64,000 nucleotides of DNA from positions 1 through 64,000 of the forward strand of contig NZ_CADIJW010000020.1 in assembly GCF_902859745.1 (NCBI RefSeq), written 5' to 3'. This DNA is from Achromobacter dolens. GTDB taxonomy: Bacteria > Pseudomonadota > Gammaproteobacteria > Burkholderiales > Burkholderiaceae_B. The position numbers and the translations under genes are program-made. Positions 1-8,792 of the stretch are shown piece by piece; positions within the stretch are counted from its first letter, which is position 1, and each line of letters begins with the position of its first letter. The notes beneath the pieces were generated by a model. That model had not been told where the DNA came from, made no database searches, and saw only the letters and a program-made list of their open reading frames with translations.

Positions 1-181
1 GCAACTGGCTTCTGCCTGATTTGCACCGACTTACGCAAAATTCGCTGACCGCCGGTTCGAGAGAATCATCGCTGACTCACCGCCTTGCTGCCCTGCGGCA
101 GATTCGTCGCCATAGCGTCAAATCCGTTGCACTTGCCTGGCTTCGCGGCTCACAAAACTGCGTGAACTGCGAAGGAGCGAG

Positions 182-224
182 ACTATAGCACAGAAATTTG
201 GGCTGTCACGCCGGCATGACAGCC
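182..224 (-). promoter_or_regulatory. Leftward sigma70-type promoter, possibly of an rRNA operon lying left of the window
   Basis: Read on the minus strand there is a -35 GTGACA (204-209), a 16-bp spacer and a -10 TATAGT (182-187), followed by a CTCGCTCC discriminator. An 8-bp inverted repeat (GGCTGTCA at 201-208 with TGACAGCC at 217-224) overlaps the -35. The roughly 175 nt transcribed to the window edge carry only tiny open frames, which fits a long untranslated leader such as that of an rRNA operon. That identity is inference; the promoter elements themselves are visible. Confidence 0.5.
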
Positions 225-379
225 ATTTTGCAGAAAGATGATGATTTCCGGGGACGCACCCCGCATTTGCCATGGGAAAGCCATCCGTTCTGCGCCATCT
301 GCTCTACATGGAATGCGTATCACCAGGCCCGAGCCCTGCGCGAAGCACCCCGCGGCTGACGGCACCCCTGTAGCGCGCC

Positions 380-602
380 GAGATGGATATACATCTCCAC
401 TCTATATAGAGGCGTCTCGGTTCTCCATAGGGCCATATCCGTTTTCGCCCCTACGCCCAGGTGCAGTGGACCTGGCCGAGGGTTTCGCCTGATCGCGGCC
501 TATATAAGGAGGCGCCGTGGGCGGGGAACATCCGCCCACGGCCACGCGCTCTGGTCTCTCTATATATAGACATCCTATATGGAGGGGCCGATATAGAAGG
601 CC
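380..602. repeat. Cluster of TATATA-centred palindromes in a non-coding stretch
   Basis: This stretch lies between the leftward promoter and the end of the Lrp gene and has no convincing gene. It holds two perfect 12-bp palindromes, CTCTATATAGAG (400-411) and TCTATATATAGA (559-570), plus GAGATG-GATATA-CATCTC (380-397). Related TATAT elements followed by GAGG/AGG-type tracts start near 501, 576 and 591. An 11-bp perfect stem (514-524 with 532-542, 7-nt loop) sits between them. Such AT-rich symmetry is unusual in this GC-rich sequence and looks like a set of protein-binding sites. No function is assigned. Confidence 0.5.
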
Positions 603-633
603 TGATAGACACGAACGGACGCATCCCGCTCCG

Positions 634-1122
634 CTACAGCCGCAACTCTGTCGTTTCCTTGATCTGCTGCAGCGCGAAGAACGAGCGCATGTCGACCACC
701 GCCGGATGGCGCATCAGGGTGTCCATGGCGAACTTGGAGAAGTGCGCGAGGTCCGCGACCTGGATGCGCAGCAGGTAGTCCATGTCGCCGGACATGGCGT
801 AGCACTCGACCACTTCCGGCCAGAGCTGAACGTCGCGGGCGAAATCGCTCATGGGTGCGTGGCTGGAGCCGCTGTGCTTGTTCAGGCGGATGTTGACGTA
901 GGCCAGCAGGCCCAGTCCGACCTTCTCGGCGTCGATCAGCGCCACGTACTTCTTGATGAAGCCCTTCTCTTCCAGCCGCCGCACCCGCCGCAGGCAGGGA
1001 CTTGGGGACAGCGAGACGCGATCGGCCAGCTCTTGGTTGCTCAGGCGGCCATCCCGTTGCAATTCGGCCAGGATCCTTATATCTGTCCTATCAAGCTCCA
1101 TGTCAGACATTTTCAGCCCCAT
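634..1122 (-). CDS. Lrp/AsnC family transcriptional regulator
   Basis: A 162-residue regulator with an N-terminal AsnC-type winged helix (LDRTDIRILAELQRDGRLSN near residues 8-27, then the recognition helix SPSPCLRRVRRLEEKG) and a C-terminal RAM/AsnC ligand-binding domain. The start at 1122 is preferred because AGGA lies 8 nt upstream; an upstream TTG at 1140 is less likely and an ATG at 1110 is possible. It is divergent from the 4-hydroxyphenylpyruvate dioxygenase gene, so it probably senses an aromatic amino acid and controls tyrosine or phenylalanine breakdown. The family call is firm; the effector is inferred from context. Confidence 0.9.
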   Translation of the reverse strand: MGLKMSDMELDRTDIRILAELQRDGRLSNQELADRVSLSPSPCLRRVRRLEEKGFIKKYVALIDAEKVGLGLLAYVNIRLNKHSGSSHAPMSDFARDVQLWPEVVECYAMSGDMDYLLRIQVADLAHFSKFAMDTLMRHPAVVDMRSFFALQQIKETTELRL

Positions 1123-1133
1123 ATTTTTTATCC

Positions 1134-1152
1134 TGGGCAATATTATTGCTCA
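1134..1152. promoter_or_regulatory. Near-perfect 19-bp palindrome, candidate Lrp-type operator
   Basis: The core GCAATATTATTGC (1137-1149) is perfectly symmetric and extends to 19 bp with one mismatched pair. It lies between the divergent Lrp gene and the dioxygenase gene, immediately upstream of the regulator's ribosome binding site. The position suits autoregulation and control of the dioxygenase. Confidence 0.5.
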
Positions 1153-1266
1153 ACCTTGCCCCTTTCGCGACATGTTTGCAATTGTCTGCCTGCCTTTCCT
1201 CCCTACAATCTTCATCCTAGACTTGAACGACAAGTCGCCTCTACAACGACTCAAGGGAGCAGACTC

Positions 1267-2379
1267 ATGAGCAGCGCTTTCCAACCCTGGGACAACCCGA
1301 TGGGCACCGCCGGGCTCGAATTCATCGAATATGCCGCGCCGGACCCCGCCGCGCTGCGCAAGGTGTTCGAACTGCTGGGCTTCAAGGCAATCGCCAAGCA
1401 CCGCCACAAGGACGTGACGCTGTACCGCCAGGGCGGCGTGAACTTCCTGATCAACGCCGAACCCGATTCCTTCGCGCAGCGCTTCGCCCGCCTGCACGGC
1501 CCGTCGATCTGTGCGATCGGTTTCCGCGTGCAGGACGCGGCCGCCGCGTACAAGCGCGCGCTGGAACTGGGCGCGTGGGGTTTCGACTCGCACAGCGGCC
1601 CGATGGAACTGAACATTCCCGCCATCAAGGGCATCGGCGATTCGCTGATCTACCTGGTGGACCGCTGGAATGGCAAGGAAGGCCATGGCGGCATCGGCGA
1701 CATCAGCATCTATGACGTCGACTTCGTGCCGGTGGATCCGCAGAACGCGCAGGCCGACCTGAACCACCGCGGCGCCGGGCTGACGCTGGTGGACCACCTG
1801 ACGCACAACGTGCACAAGGGCCGCATGGCCGAGTGGTCGGAGTTCTACGAGCGCCTGTTCAATTTCCGCGAGGTGCGCTACTTCGACATCGAGGGCAAGG
1901 TGACGGGAGTGAAGTCCAAGGCCATGACCTCGCCGTGCGGCAACATCCGCATTCCCATCAACGAGGAAGGCACCGAGGAGAAGGGCCAGATCCAGGAATA
2001 CCTGGACCTGTACCGCGGCGAAGGCATCCAGCACATCGCCATGGCCACCGAGGACATCTACGGCACGATCGAGGCGCTGCGCGCCAACGGCGTGGTGTTC
2101 CTGGATACGCCGGAAACCTACTACGAGCTGCTGGATCGCCGCCTGCCCAACCATGGCGAGGACGTGGCGCGCCTGCAGAAGAACCGCATCCTGCTGGATG
2201 GCGCCCCCGACGGCGGCCTGCTGCTGCAGATCTTCACCGAGAACCAGATCGGCCCGATCTTCTTCGAGATCATCCAGCGCAAGGGCAACGACGGTTTCGG
2301 CGAAGGCAATTTCAAGGCGCTGTTCGAGTCCATCGAGCTGGACCAGATGCGCCGCGGCGTGGTGAAAGCCGTCGACTGA
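1267..2379 (+). CDS. hppD: 4-hydroxyphenylpyruvate dioxygenase
   Basis: A 370-residue Fe(II) enzyme that converts 4-hydroxyphenylpyruvate to homogentisate in tyrosine catabolism. It has the two-barrel vicinal-oxygen-chelate fold of the family. The three iron ligands can be placed by motif: His177 (in DHLTHNV), His256 (in GIQHIAMA) and Glu334 (in FFEIIQRKG). The C-terminal NDGFGEGNFKALFES segment is typical. AAGGGAGC precedes the ATG at a good distance. It is monocistronic, closed by the terminator at 2431-2455, and divergent from an Lrp-type regulator. Homogentisate dioxygenase is not in the window. Confidence 0.96.
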   Translation: MSSAFQPWDNPMGTAGLEFIEYAAPDPAALRKVFELLGFKAIAKHRHKDVTLYRQGGVNFLINAEPDSFAQRFARLHGPSICAIGFRVQDAAAAYKRALELGAWGFDSHSGPMELNIPAIKGIGDSLIYLVDRWNGKEGHGGIGDISIYDVDFVPVDPQNAQADLNHRGAGLTLVDHLTHNVHKGRMAEWSEFYERLFNFREVRYFDIEGKVTGVKSKAMTSPCGNIRIPINEEGTEEKGQIQEYLDLYRGEGIQHIAMATEDIYGTIEALRANGVVFLDTPETYYELLDRRLPNHGEDVARLQKNRILLDGAPDGGLLLQIFTENQIGPIFFEIIQRKGNDGFGEGNFKALFESIELDQMRRGVVKAVD

Positions 2380-2430
2380 CCGCTTCCCCCGCCAGCGCCG
2401 GTACCCACGTACCTGGCGCCGGCCTTGAAA

Positions 2431-2455
2431 CCTCGCCTTGCGCGAGGTTTTTTTT
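2431..2455 (+). terminator. Intrinsic terminator after hppD
   Basis: Stem CCTCGC/GCGAGG (2431-2436, 2442-2447) with a 5-nt loop and eight Ts. An AAA tract on the left side lets it also work for msrA, which converges from the minus strand. Confidence 0.85.
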
Positions 2456-2463
2456 CGCCTGCC

Positions 2464-3018
2464 TTATTTCTTCAGGCGATCCTGGAACTGCTTGCGGAAC
2501 TTGGCGACCTTGGGCGCGATCACGAACTGGCAATAGCCCTGCTCGGGATGCAGCGCGAAATAATCGCGGTGATAGTCCTCGGCCTGCCAGAAGCGCGCGG
2601 GCGCCAGCAGCTTGGTCACGATGGGCGCGTCGTAGACCTTCTGCGCCTCGACCTCCGCGATGACGGCCTCGGCCTGCTCGCGCTGGGTGTCGTTCTGCCA
2701 GAAGATGGCCGATTCGTACTGCGGGCCGATGTCGTTGCCCTGGCGCCCCGGAGTGGTCGGGTCGTGGGTGGCGAAGAAGACGCGCAGCAGGTCGCTGTAC
2801 GACAGCTCGGCGGGATCGAATTCGACGCGCGCCACTTCGATGTGGCCGGTGTCCTTGCCGCAGACCTGCTCGTAGCTGGGGTTGTCGACGTGTCCGCCGC
2901 TGTAGCCGGGCAGTACGCTCTTGACGCCGCGCAGGTCGGTGAAGACCGCCTCGACGCACCAGAAACAGCCGCCGCCCAGAACGGCGACTTCATTGCCCGG
3001 GGAGGGTTGTTCAGCCAT
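2464..3018 (-). CDS. msrA: Peptide methionine sulfoxide reductase MsrA
   Basis: A 184-residue enzyme that reduces methionine-S-sulfoxide in proteins, with thioredoxin as usual reductant. The catalytic GCFWC motif puts the nucleophile at Cys18; the family motif DTGHIEVARVEFDP follows, and a C-terminal GYCQF supplies a likely resolving cysteine. The start at 3018 has GAAAGGAAT upstream; the frame opens further upstream without family similarity. No signal peptide, so cytoplasmic. It is last in the minus-strand series ilvD, cytochrome c, msrA, 38 bp after the cytochrome. Confidence 0.95.
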   Translation of the reverse strand: MAEQPSPGNEVAVLGGGCFWCVEAVFTDLRGVKSVLPGYSGGHVDNPSYEQVCGKDTGHIEVARVEFDPAELSYSDLLRVFFATHDPTTPGRQGNDIGPQYESAIFWQNDTQREQAEAVIAEVEAQKVYDAPIVTKLLAPARFWQAEDYHRDYFALHPEQGYCQFVIAPKVAKFRKQFQDRLKK

Positions 3019-3056
3019 GACGATTCCTTTCCTGAAACTTTCCAGAGACGATACGA

Positions 3057-3375
3057 CTACTTCTTGGCCGGCGCCAGCGTCAGGATCCATTCGGCCAGCA
3101 GGCGGGCGTCTTCCTGGCTGACGTGGGTTTGCGCCGGCATCGGCACGGCGCCCCAGGCGCCGCGGCCGCCTCCGCGGATCTTGCCCGCCAGGTAATCCAC
3201 CATGGCATCTCCCTGCCCGGCGTAGCGCTCGGCCACGCTGGCCAGCGGCGGTCCGACGCGCTTGACGTCGACCTGGTGACAGGCCATGCAGGCCTTGCTC
3301 TTGGCCAGATCCAGGCCGGTGGTTTGCCCCTGGGCCGCGCCGGCGGCCAGCAGGCCGGCGGCGACCGCCAACAGA

Positions 3376-3392
<17 letters not shown>
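3057..3392 (-). CDS. Small class I cytochrome c (c551/c552 type)
   Basis: A 111-residue periplasmic electron carrier. A signal peptide (roughly residues 1-22) precedes the haem-binding CMACH (Cys35, Cys38, His39). The sixth ligand is probably Met85 in AVPMPAQ. The C-terminal helix ending in LAEWILTLA is typical of the c551/c552 fold. Its start lies inside the end of ilvD (17-nt overlap), so translation is probably coupled. The redox partner cannot be told from the sequence. Confidence 0.9.
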
Positions 3393-5061
<1,669 letters not shown>

Positions 5062-5235
5062 GGTCTGTTGTCTCCTGTCGGCCGTCAGGGCGCGGACATG
5101 GCGATCGCGCCCGGGTGGGTAGCCAGCTCGCTCGCGGGCGAGTCTCGGGATACACCGGCATGCCTGGGCTTGCATGCCGATCTACCGCGGGGCTCGCCGG
5201 TTATTATCATTCAACTTCATTGTGTCGGGCGGAAC

Positions 5236-6024
5236 ATGCTGCAATATCCAAAATTCGACCCCGTTGCCCTGCAGATCGGGCCCCTGTCCATCCATTGGTA
5301 CGGGCTGATGTACCTGGTGGGCTTCGCGCTGGTATACGTCCTGGGCCGGCGCCGCATCACGCGCGGCCATACCACCTCGCTGAACGTGCGCGACCTGGAG
5401 GACCTGATCTTCTACAGCGTGCTGGGCGTGGTGCTGGGCGGGCGGCTGGGCTATGTGCTGTTCTACAAGCCGAGCTATTACCTGGCGCATCCGCTGGAAG
5501 TGGCCTACCTGTGGGAAGGCGGCATGTCTTTCCACGGCGGGTTGATCGGCGTGATCCTGGTGATGCTGCTGTTCGCCCGCAAGAAGGGCCTGCCCTTCTT
5601 CGCCGTCAGCGATTTCATCGCGCCGCTGATCCCGCTGGGGCTGGGCTTTGGCCGACTGGGCAATTTCATCAATGGCGAGTTGTGGGGCCGCCCCACCGAC
5701 GTGCCGTGGGCGATGGTGTTCCCGAGCAGCGGCGACGGCATCGCGCGCCATCCGTCCCAACTGTATGAACTGGGGCTGGAAGGCATCGTGCTGTTCGCGC
5801 TGATGTGGTGGTTTTCGAGCAAACCGCGCCCCCTGGGCCAGGTGAGCGCGGTATTCCTGATGGGCTACGGAACGTTCCGTTTCCTGGTGGAATTCACCCG
5901 CGAGCCGGACAACTTCCTGGGCCTGCTCGCGGGTGGGTTGAGCATGGGACAGTGGCTGTCCCTGCCAATGGTCGCCCTGGGCGCCATCATGTTCGTGCTT
6001 ACTGCAAAACGATCGTCCCGTTGA
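5236..6024 (+). CDS. lgt: Prolipoprotein diacylglyceryl transferase
   Basis: A 262-residue inner-membrane enzyme that moves diacylglycerol from phosphatidylglycerol to the lipobox cysteine of prolipoproteins. About seven hydrophobic segments are present. The Lgt signatures are HGGLIG (His100) and [10 protein letters not shown] (Arg140, Asn143, Asn146), matching E. coli His103, Arg143 and Asn146 with a constant offset. ATG at 5236 is chosen because the family's N-terminus begins there; GGGCGG lies just upstream. The last 26 bp overlap the convergent SIMPL-domain gene. Lipoproteins Pal and the TAXI protein in this window would be its substrates. Confidence 0.96.
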   Translation: MLQYPKFDPVALQIGPLSIHWYGLMYLVGFALVYVLGRRRITRGHTTSLNVRDLEDLIFYSVLGVVLGGRLGYVLFYKPSYYLAHPLEVAYLWEGGMSFHGGLIGVILVMLLFARKKGLPFFAVSDFIAPLIPLGLGFGRLGNFINGELWGRPTDVPWAMVFPSSGDGIARHPSQLYELGLEGIVLFALMWWFSSKPRPLGQVSAVFLMGYGTFRFLVEFTREPDNFLGLLAGGLSMGQWLSLPMVALGAIMFVLTAKRSSR

Positions 6025-6769
6025 CCGAAATGCTGACCGTGACGTCCCCCGCTTCCAGGGGGACGTCCGCGCTATAGCCGGCGCCGCCGGAGGCGTCCTT
6101 GGCCATGGCGCCCATCATGCGCGGCATCGGCGTGACACCGCCGGCGCCGCCGAGTTCGAGCTTGCTCAGGCGGTAGCCCGAGAAGCCGAAGGCGTTGGCC
6201 GCGGCCAGCGCGCGATCCTTGAAGGCCTGCGCGGCCTCCTTGAGCAGCTTGCGCTCCTCGGCCTCGCGCACTTCGCGCGACAGCGAGAAGCTGATGTTGG
6301 AAATGGCGGTCTTGTCGGACAGCTTCGAGGCCAGCGCGGCGGCGGCCGCAAAATCCTTCGATTCGAGAATGATCTCGCCCTGGCCGCGCCAGGTCGTGCT
6401 GGTCTTGCCCTTGCTGCTGCTGGTGGAATTGGGCCAGACGTTGAAGCTGCCGGTGCGCACGTCGACGCCCTTGGTGTCGCGCGCGCGCTTGGCCACGTCG
6501 TCAAGCATCTCGGTCAGCTTCTTGCCGGCGGTGGGCTGATCCGCCGCTTCGGTCTCGGCCGACAGCGAGATGCGCACCGTGTCCTGCTTGACCTCGGACG
6601 AGGCGGTGGCCTGCAACGTCAGTTCCGGCGACCGGTTGGCGGCGGATTCCGCCGTGGCGGGAGCCGTCGCCGGTGCCTGCGCAAAAACAGGCTGCGCCAG
6701 CGAGAGAGCGGCCACGGCCGCGCACGCCGCGCCAAGTTTGGTCAGCGAAAAAACGGGGGATTTCGACAT
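5999..6769 (-). CDS. SIMPL-domain (DUF541) periplasmic protein
   Basis: A 256-residue protein with a clear signal peptide ending near AQPVFA-QA (about residue 30), followed by the SIMPL/DUF541 domain (from [13 protein letters not shown] to the C-terminal [14 protein letters not shown]). The family is periplasmic or surface-exposed and has no agreed biochemical role; some members affect oxidative stress or signalling. It converges on lgt with a 26-bp overlap of the 3' ends. Its transcription would start in the gap downstream of 6S RNA. Confidence 0.85.
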   Translation of the reverse strand: MSKSPVFSLTKLGAACAAVAALSLAQPVFAQAPATAPATAESAANRSPELTLQATASSEVKQDTVRISLSAETEAADQPTAGKKLTEMLDDVAKRARDTKGVDVRTGSFNVWPNSTSSSKGKTSTTWRGQGEIILESKDFAAAAALASKLSDKTAISNISFSLSREVREAEERKLLKEAAQAFKDRALAAANAFGFSGYRLSKLELGGAGGVTPMPRMMGAMAKDASGGAGYSADVPLEAGDVTVSISVNGTIVLQ

Positions 6770-6811
6770 GGACTGGTCCTATGAGGGAGGACGATGGGGG
6801 AGGTGCCCGGC

Positions 6812-6838
6812 GCGGACCTGCGCTCATGGCAGGTCCGC
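6812..6838 (-). terminator. Hairpin just downstream of 6S RNA
   Basis: A perfect 10-bp stem (GCGGACCTGC at 6812-6821 with GCAGGTCCGC at 6829-6838) with a 7-nt loop lies directly 3' of the 6S RNA. There is no U-tract, so it may be a processing or 3'-end structure rather than a classical terminator. Confidence 0.5.
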
Positions 6839-6844
6839 TGGGAT

Positions 6845-7030
6845 AGATGCCCCGCCTGTGCCGTCAAGGCCGGCATCTCGAACCCTGAGGTTCAAGGTGG
6901 TCGCGTTCCGAAGAGCGTCGGGTTCGTCTACGAGAGACAATCGCTCCAGCTCTGCACTCCCGCAACCAATATGCCATAAGACATAGGTTCAGAGAATGTA
7001 TGGCCAGGTCACGGACACGGCAGGGACAAA
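6845..7030 (-). ncRNA. ssrS: 6S RNA (regulator of RNA polymerase sigma70 holoenzyme)
   Basis: The minus strand contains CACCUUGAACC followed by AGGGUUC, closely matching the E. coli 6S 3' half, and then GGCGGGGCAUC near the 3' end (E. coli GGCGGCAUC). A closing stem can be drawn between CCCUGCCGUGUCCGU (7011-7025) and ACGGCACAGGCGGGG (6850-6864) with small bulges, giving about 186 nt, the usual 6S length. An apical GAGCG/CGCUC helix is also present. The position directly downstream of zapA is the conserved proteobacterial 6S location. Ends are approximate. Confidence 0.82.
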
Positions 7031-7074
7031 CTGAAAAACTTGAAAAAAAACTGAGTGAAAACCGCTTATGAACG

Positions 7075-7386
7075 TCAGAGCAGCTTTTCTTGCCCTGACA
7101 GCGCGTCGTCCAGGACTGCGTTCATGTCCTCGATTCTACGCTTGAAGTCGCCGACCGCCAAACCACCCAGCGGACCATCCGGCGCTTTCATGGCGAGCAG
7201 CTCGCCAGCGACCTGCAGCGCAGCCATGACGGCGATGCGTTCGTTGCTGGAGACCTTGCCGGTGCCCTGGATGCGCAGCATGAGCTGGTCGACGTGGCGC
7301 ACGGCGGCCAACAGCGTGGGCTTTTCCTCGGCCGAACACGCCAGCGAATAATCACGCCCGAGGATTGTTACGTCTACGCGTTCCAT
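7075..7386 (-). CDS. zapA: Cell division protein ZapA
   Basis: A 103-residue FtsZ-ring stabiliser. The N-terminal beta strands (MERVDVTILGRDYSLACS) are those of ZapA, followed by the helix containing VDQLMLRIQ and the C-terminal coiled-coil dimerisation helix. Cytoplasmic. Its ATG overlaps the stop of the upstream coiled-coil gene (ATGA), so the two are co-translated. 6S RNA follows, the classic zapA-ssrS order. Confidence 0.95.
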   Translation of the reverse strand: MERVDVTILGRDYSLACSAEEKPTLLAAVRHVDQLMLRIQGTGKVSSNERIAVMAALQVAGELLAMKAPDGPLGGLAVGDFKRRIEDMNAVLDDALSGQEKLL

Positions 7387-7832
7387 CAGTGTTGCTCTCC
7401 GGACGGCGCACCCGGCAGACGGGCCAGGACGGCGTCGATGCGCTCGCGGGCCGCGGCGGCGGCCACACGCAGGCGCTGTAGTTCGGTGTCGCGGCTCTGC
7501 AGGGTGCCCTGCATTTCGGTTTCCCGGGCCGCGAAGCGCGCCTCGAGCGACTGGCGCTCGGCGGTTTCGCGAGCGAGCTGTTCGCGCAGGGCCACTTCGG
7601 CCTTCTGCGCCTGCTCCAGCATCGCGGTGACGGCGCCGTCGTTGTCTTGCAGCTTGCCCTGCAGCACGGCGATGTCGGCCTCACGCTCGGCGGCGCGCTG
7701 CTTGAGCACACGCTGCTCGGCTTCGGTTTCATTCAGGCGCATACGCAATGCGTCACGCTCGGCATGCAGTTGCCGGGTGCGTTGCACCAGTTGCCCAATA
7801 CGGGCGGCGAGTTGGTCTAGGTCTTGCAGCAT
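7386..7832 (-). CDS. ZapB-like coiled-coil protein upstream of zapA
   Basis: A 148-residue protein, almost entirely alpha-helical coiled coil with heptad-like Leu/Ala spacing and many Glu, Arg and Gln residues. The start MLQDLDQLAARIG at 7832 fits the small coiled-coil family (ZapB-like, TIGR02449) that commonly precedes zapA; the open frame further upstream has no matching sequence. The ATGA overlap with zapA argues for a shared role at the Z-ring. Exact homology to enterobacterial ZapB cannot be judged by eye. Confidence 0.75.
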   Translation of the reverse strand: MLQDLDQLAARIGQLVQRTRQLHAERDALRMRLNETEAEQRVLKQRAAEREADIAVLQGKLQDNDGAVTAMLEQAQKAEVALREQLARETAERQSLEARFAARETEMQGTLQSRDTELQRLRVAAAAARERIDAVLARLPGAPSGEQH

Positions 7833-8314
7833 GGGCGCTATCGTAAACCATCCAGTGGGGAATCGGGCCGCTTCACGCAAGGTGAGAAACACGGCAATAT
7901 TCAGTAGGAAATGCAGGCGGCATTGCCGGCGGCGGGCAACATACCCGATCAGGCACAACTAGAAAAGTCCCTCGCGCCCGGCAAGCGGCAGATCAAGCGA
8001 CCCCGCTTTCGCATTTCTTTCTATCAACTTTCACTTAGCTTTCAAACAACCCTCAATCTGCCCGCCCCGTTACATCTGGGGATCGGGAGTTCCCCAATTT
8101 TAGGGAAAACCCCAGGCTTTCACCTAGCTTACAGGGTTTGCATCGTTGCGGGCGTCCATTACCATTCGCCCTTTCAAGAAGCCGCGCCGAAGCTTTCAGA
8201 AGAACACCGGGCACCGAGTCGTGCCTTTTTTGTGCCTGTCACATGGCTTTCTGCCAGTGCGGCGGACCACAAACCTCTTTTTATCTACATGCTGTAAACA
8301 GGAGCCAACCAATC
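7833..8314. other. Intergenic region upstream of the first tctBA pair
   Basis: About 480 bp, more AT-rich than its surroundings, with no convincing gene. It should hold the leftward promoter of the zap genes and the rightward promoter of tctB. A GGGGA/TTCCCC near-palindrome is seen around 8078-8096. Short open frames here lack codon bias or similarity. Confidence 0.5.
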
Positions 8315-8779
8315 ATGCAGCTACGCAATCGACAGGACTTCTGGTCGGGGGTGATGTTCATCGCCCTTGGACTGGGATTCGCCTGGCAAGCCAGCAGCTA
8401 CCAAATGGGTACTGCCGCCCGGATGGGCCCCGGGTATTTTCCTTTCTGGCTGGGCATTGTTCTCGCATTGCTGGGTGCCATCGTGCTGCTTGGCTCGATG
8501 TCGAAGAAGGCCCAGGAAACCCACGTCGACAAGTTCGACTGGCGCATCGTGTTCCTCGTGGTCGGATCCGTGGTCGTCTATGGCCTGGTCCTGAAACTGC
8601 TGGGCATCTATATCTCGGTGTTCCTGCTGGTGGTACTCAGCAGCCTGGCCAGCCACGAGTTCAGCCTCAAGGTCGCCGTCGCCAACGGCATCTTCCTGGT
8701 GGTGTTCTCGTATCTGGCGTTCGTCAAGGGGCTGGGGCTGATTTTCCCGCTGTGGCCGTCGTTTCTGGGCATGAACTGA
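8315..8779 (+). CDS. tctB: Tripartite tricarboxylate transporter small membrane subunit, TctB family
   Basis: A 154-residue inner-membrane protein with four hydrophobic segments. It is the small membrane component of a TTT-family carboxylate importer. The family motif MGPGYFPFWLG (near residues 37-47) is present. GGAG upstream supports the ATG at 8315; the open frame extends further 5' without similarity. It is followed 13 bp later by tctA. No substrate-binding TctC gene is adjacent, so a distant Bug-type protein would have to serve this pair. Confidence 0.88.
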   Translation: MQLRNRQDFWSGVMFIALGLGFAWQASSYQMGTAARMGPGYFPFWLGIVLALLGAIVLLGSMSKKAQETHVDKFDWRIVFLVVGSVVVYGLVLKLLGIYISVFLLVVLSSLASHEFSLKVAVANGIFLVVFSYLAFVKGLGLIFPLWPSFLGMN

Positions 8780-8792
8780 GGAGCAACCGGTC

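Noticed and set aside
517-1266. Upstream extension of the dioxygenase frame from a GTG with a good AAGGAGG site
   Set aside because: It runs antisense through the whole Lrp gene, has an atypical His/Gln-rich translation, and the dioxygenase family starts at 1267.
7911-8297. 128-residue open frame upstream of the first tctB
   Set aside because: No ribosome site, similarity or codon bias; it overlaps the likely promoter region.
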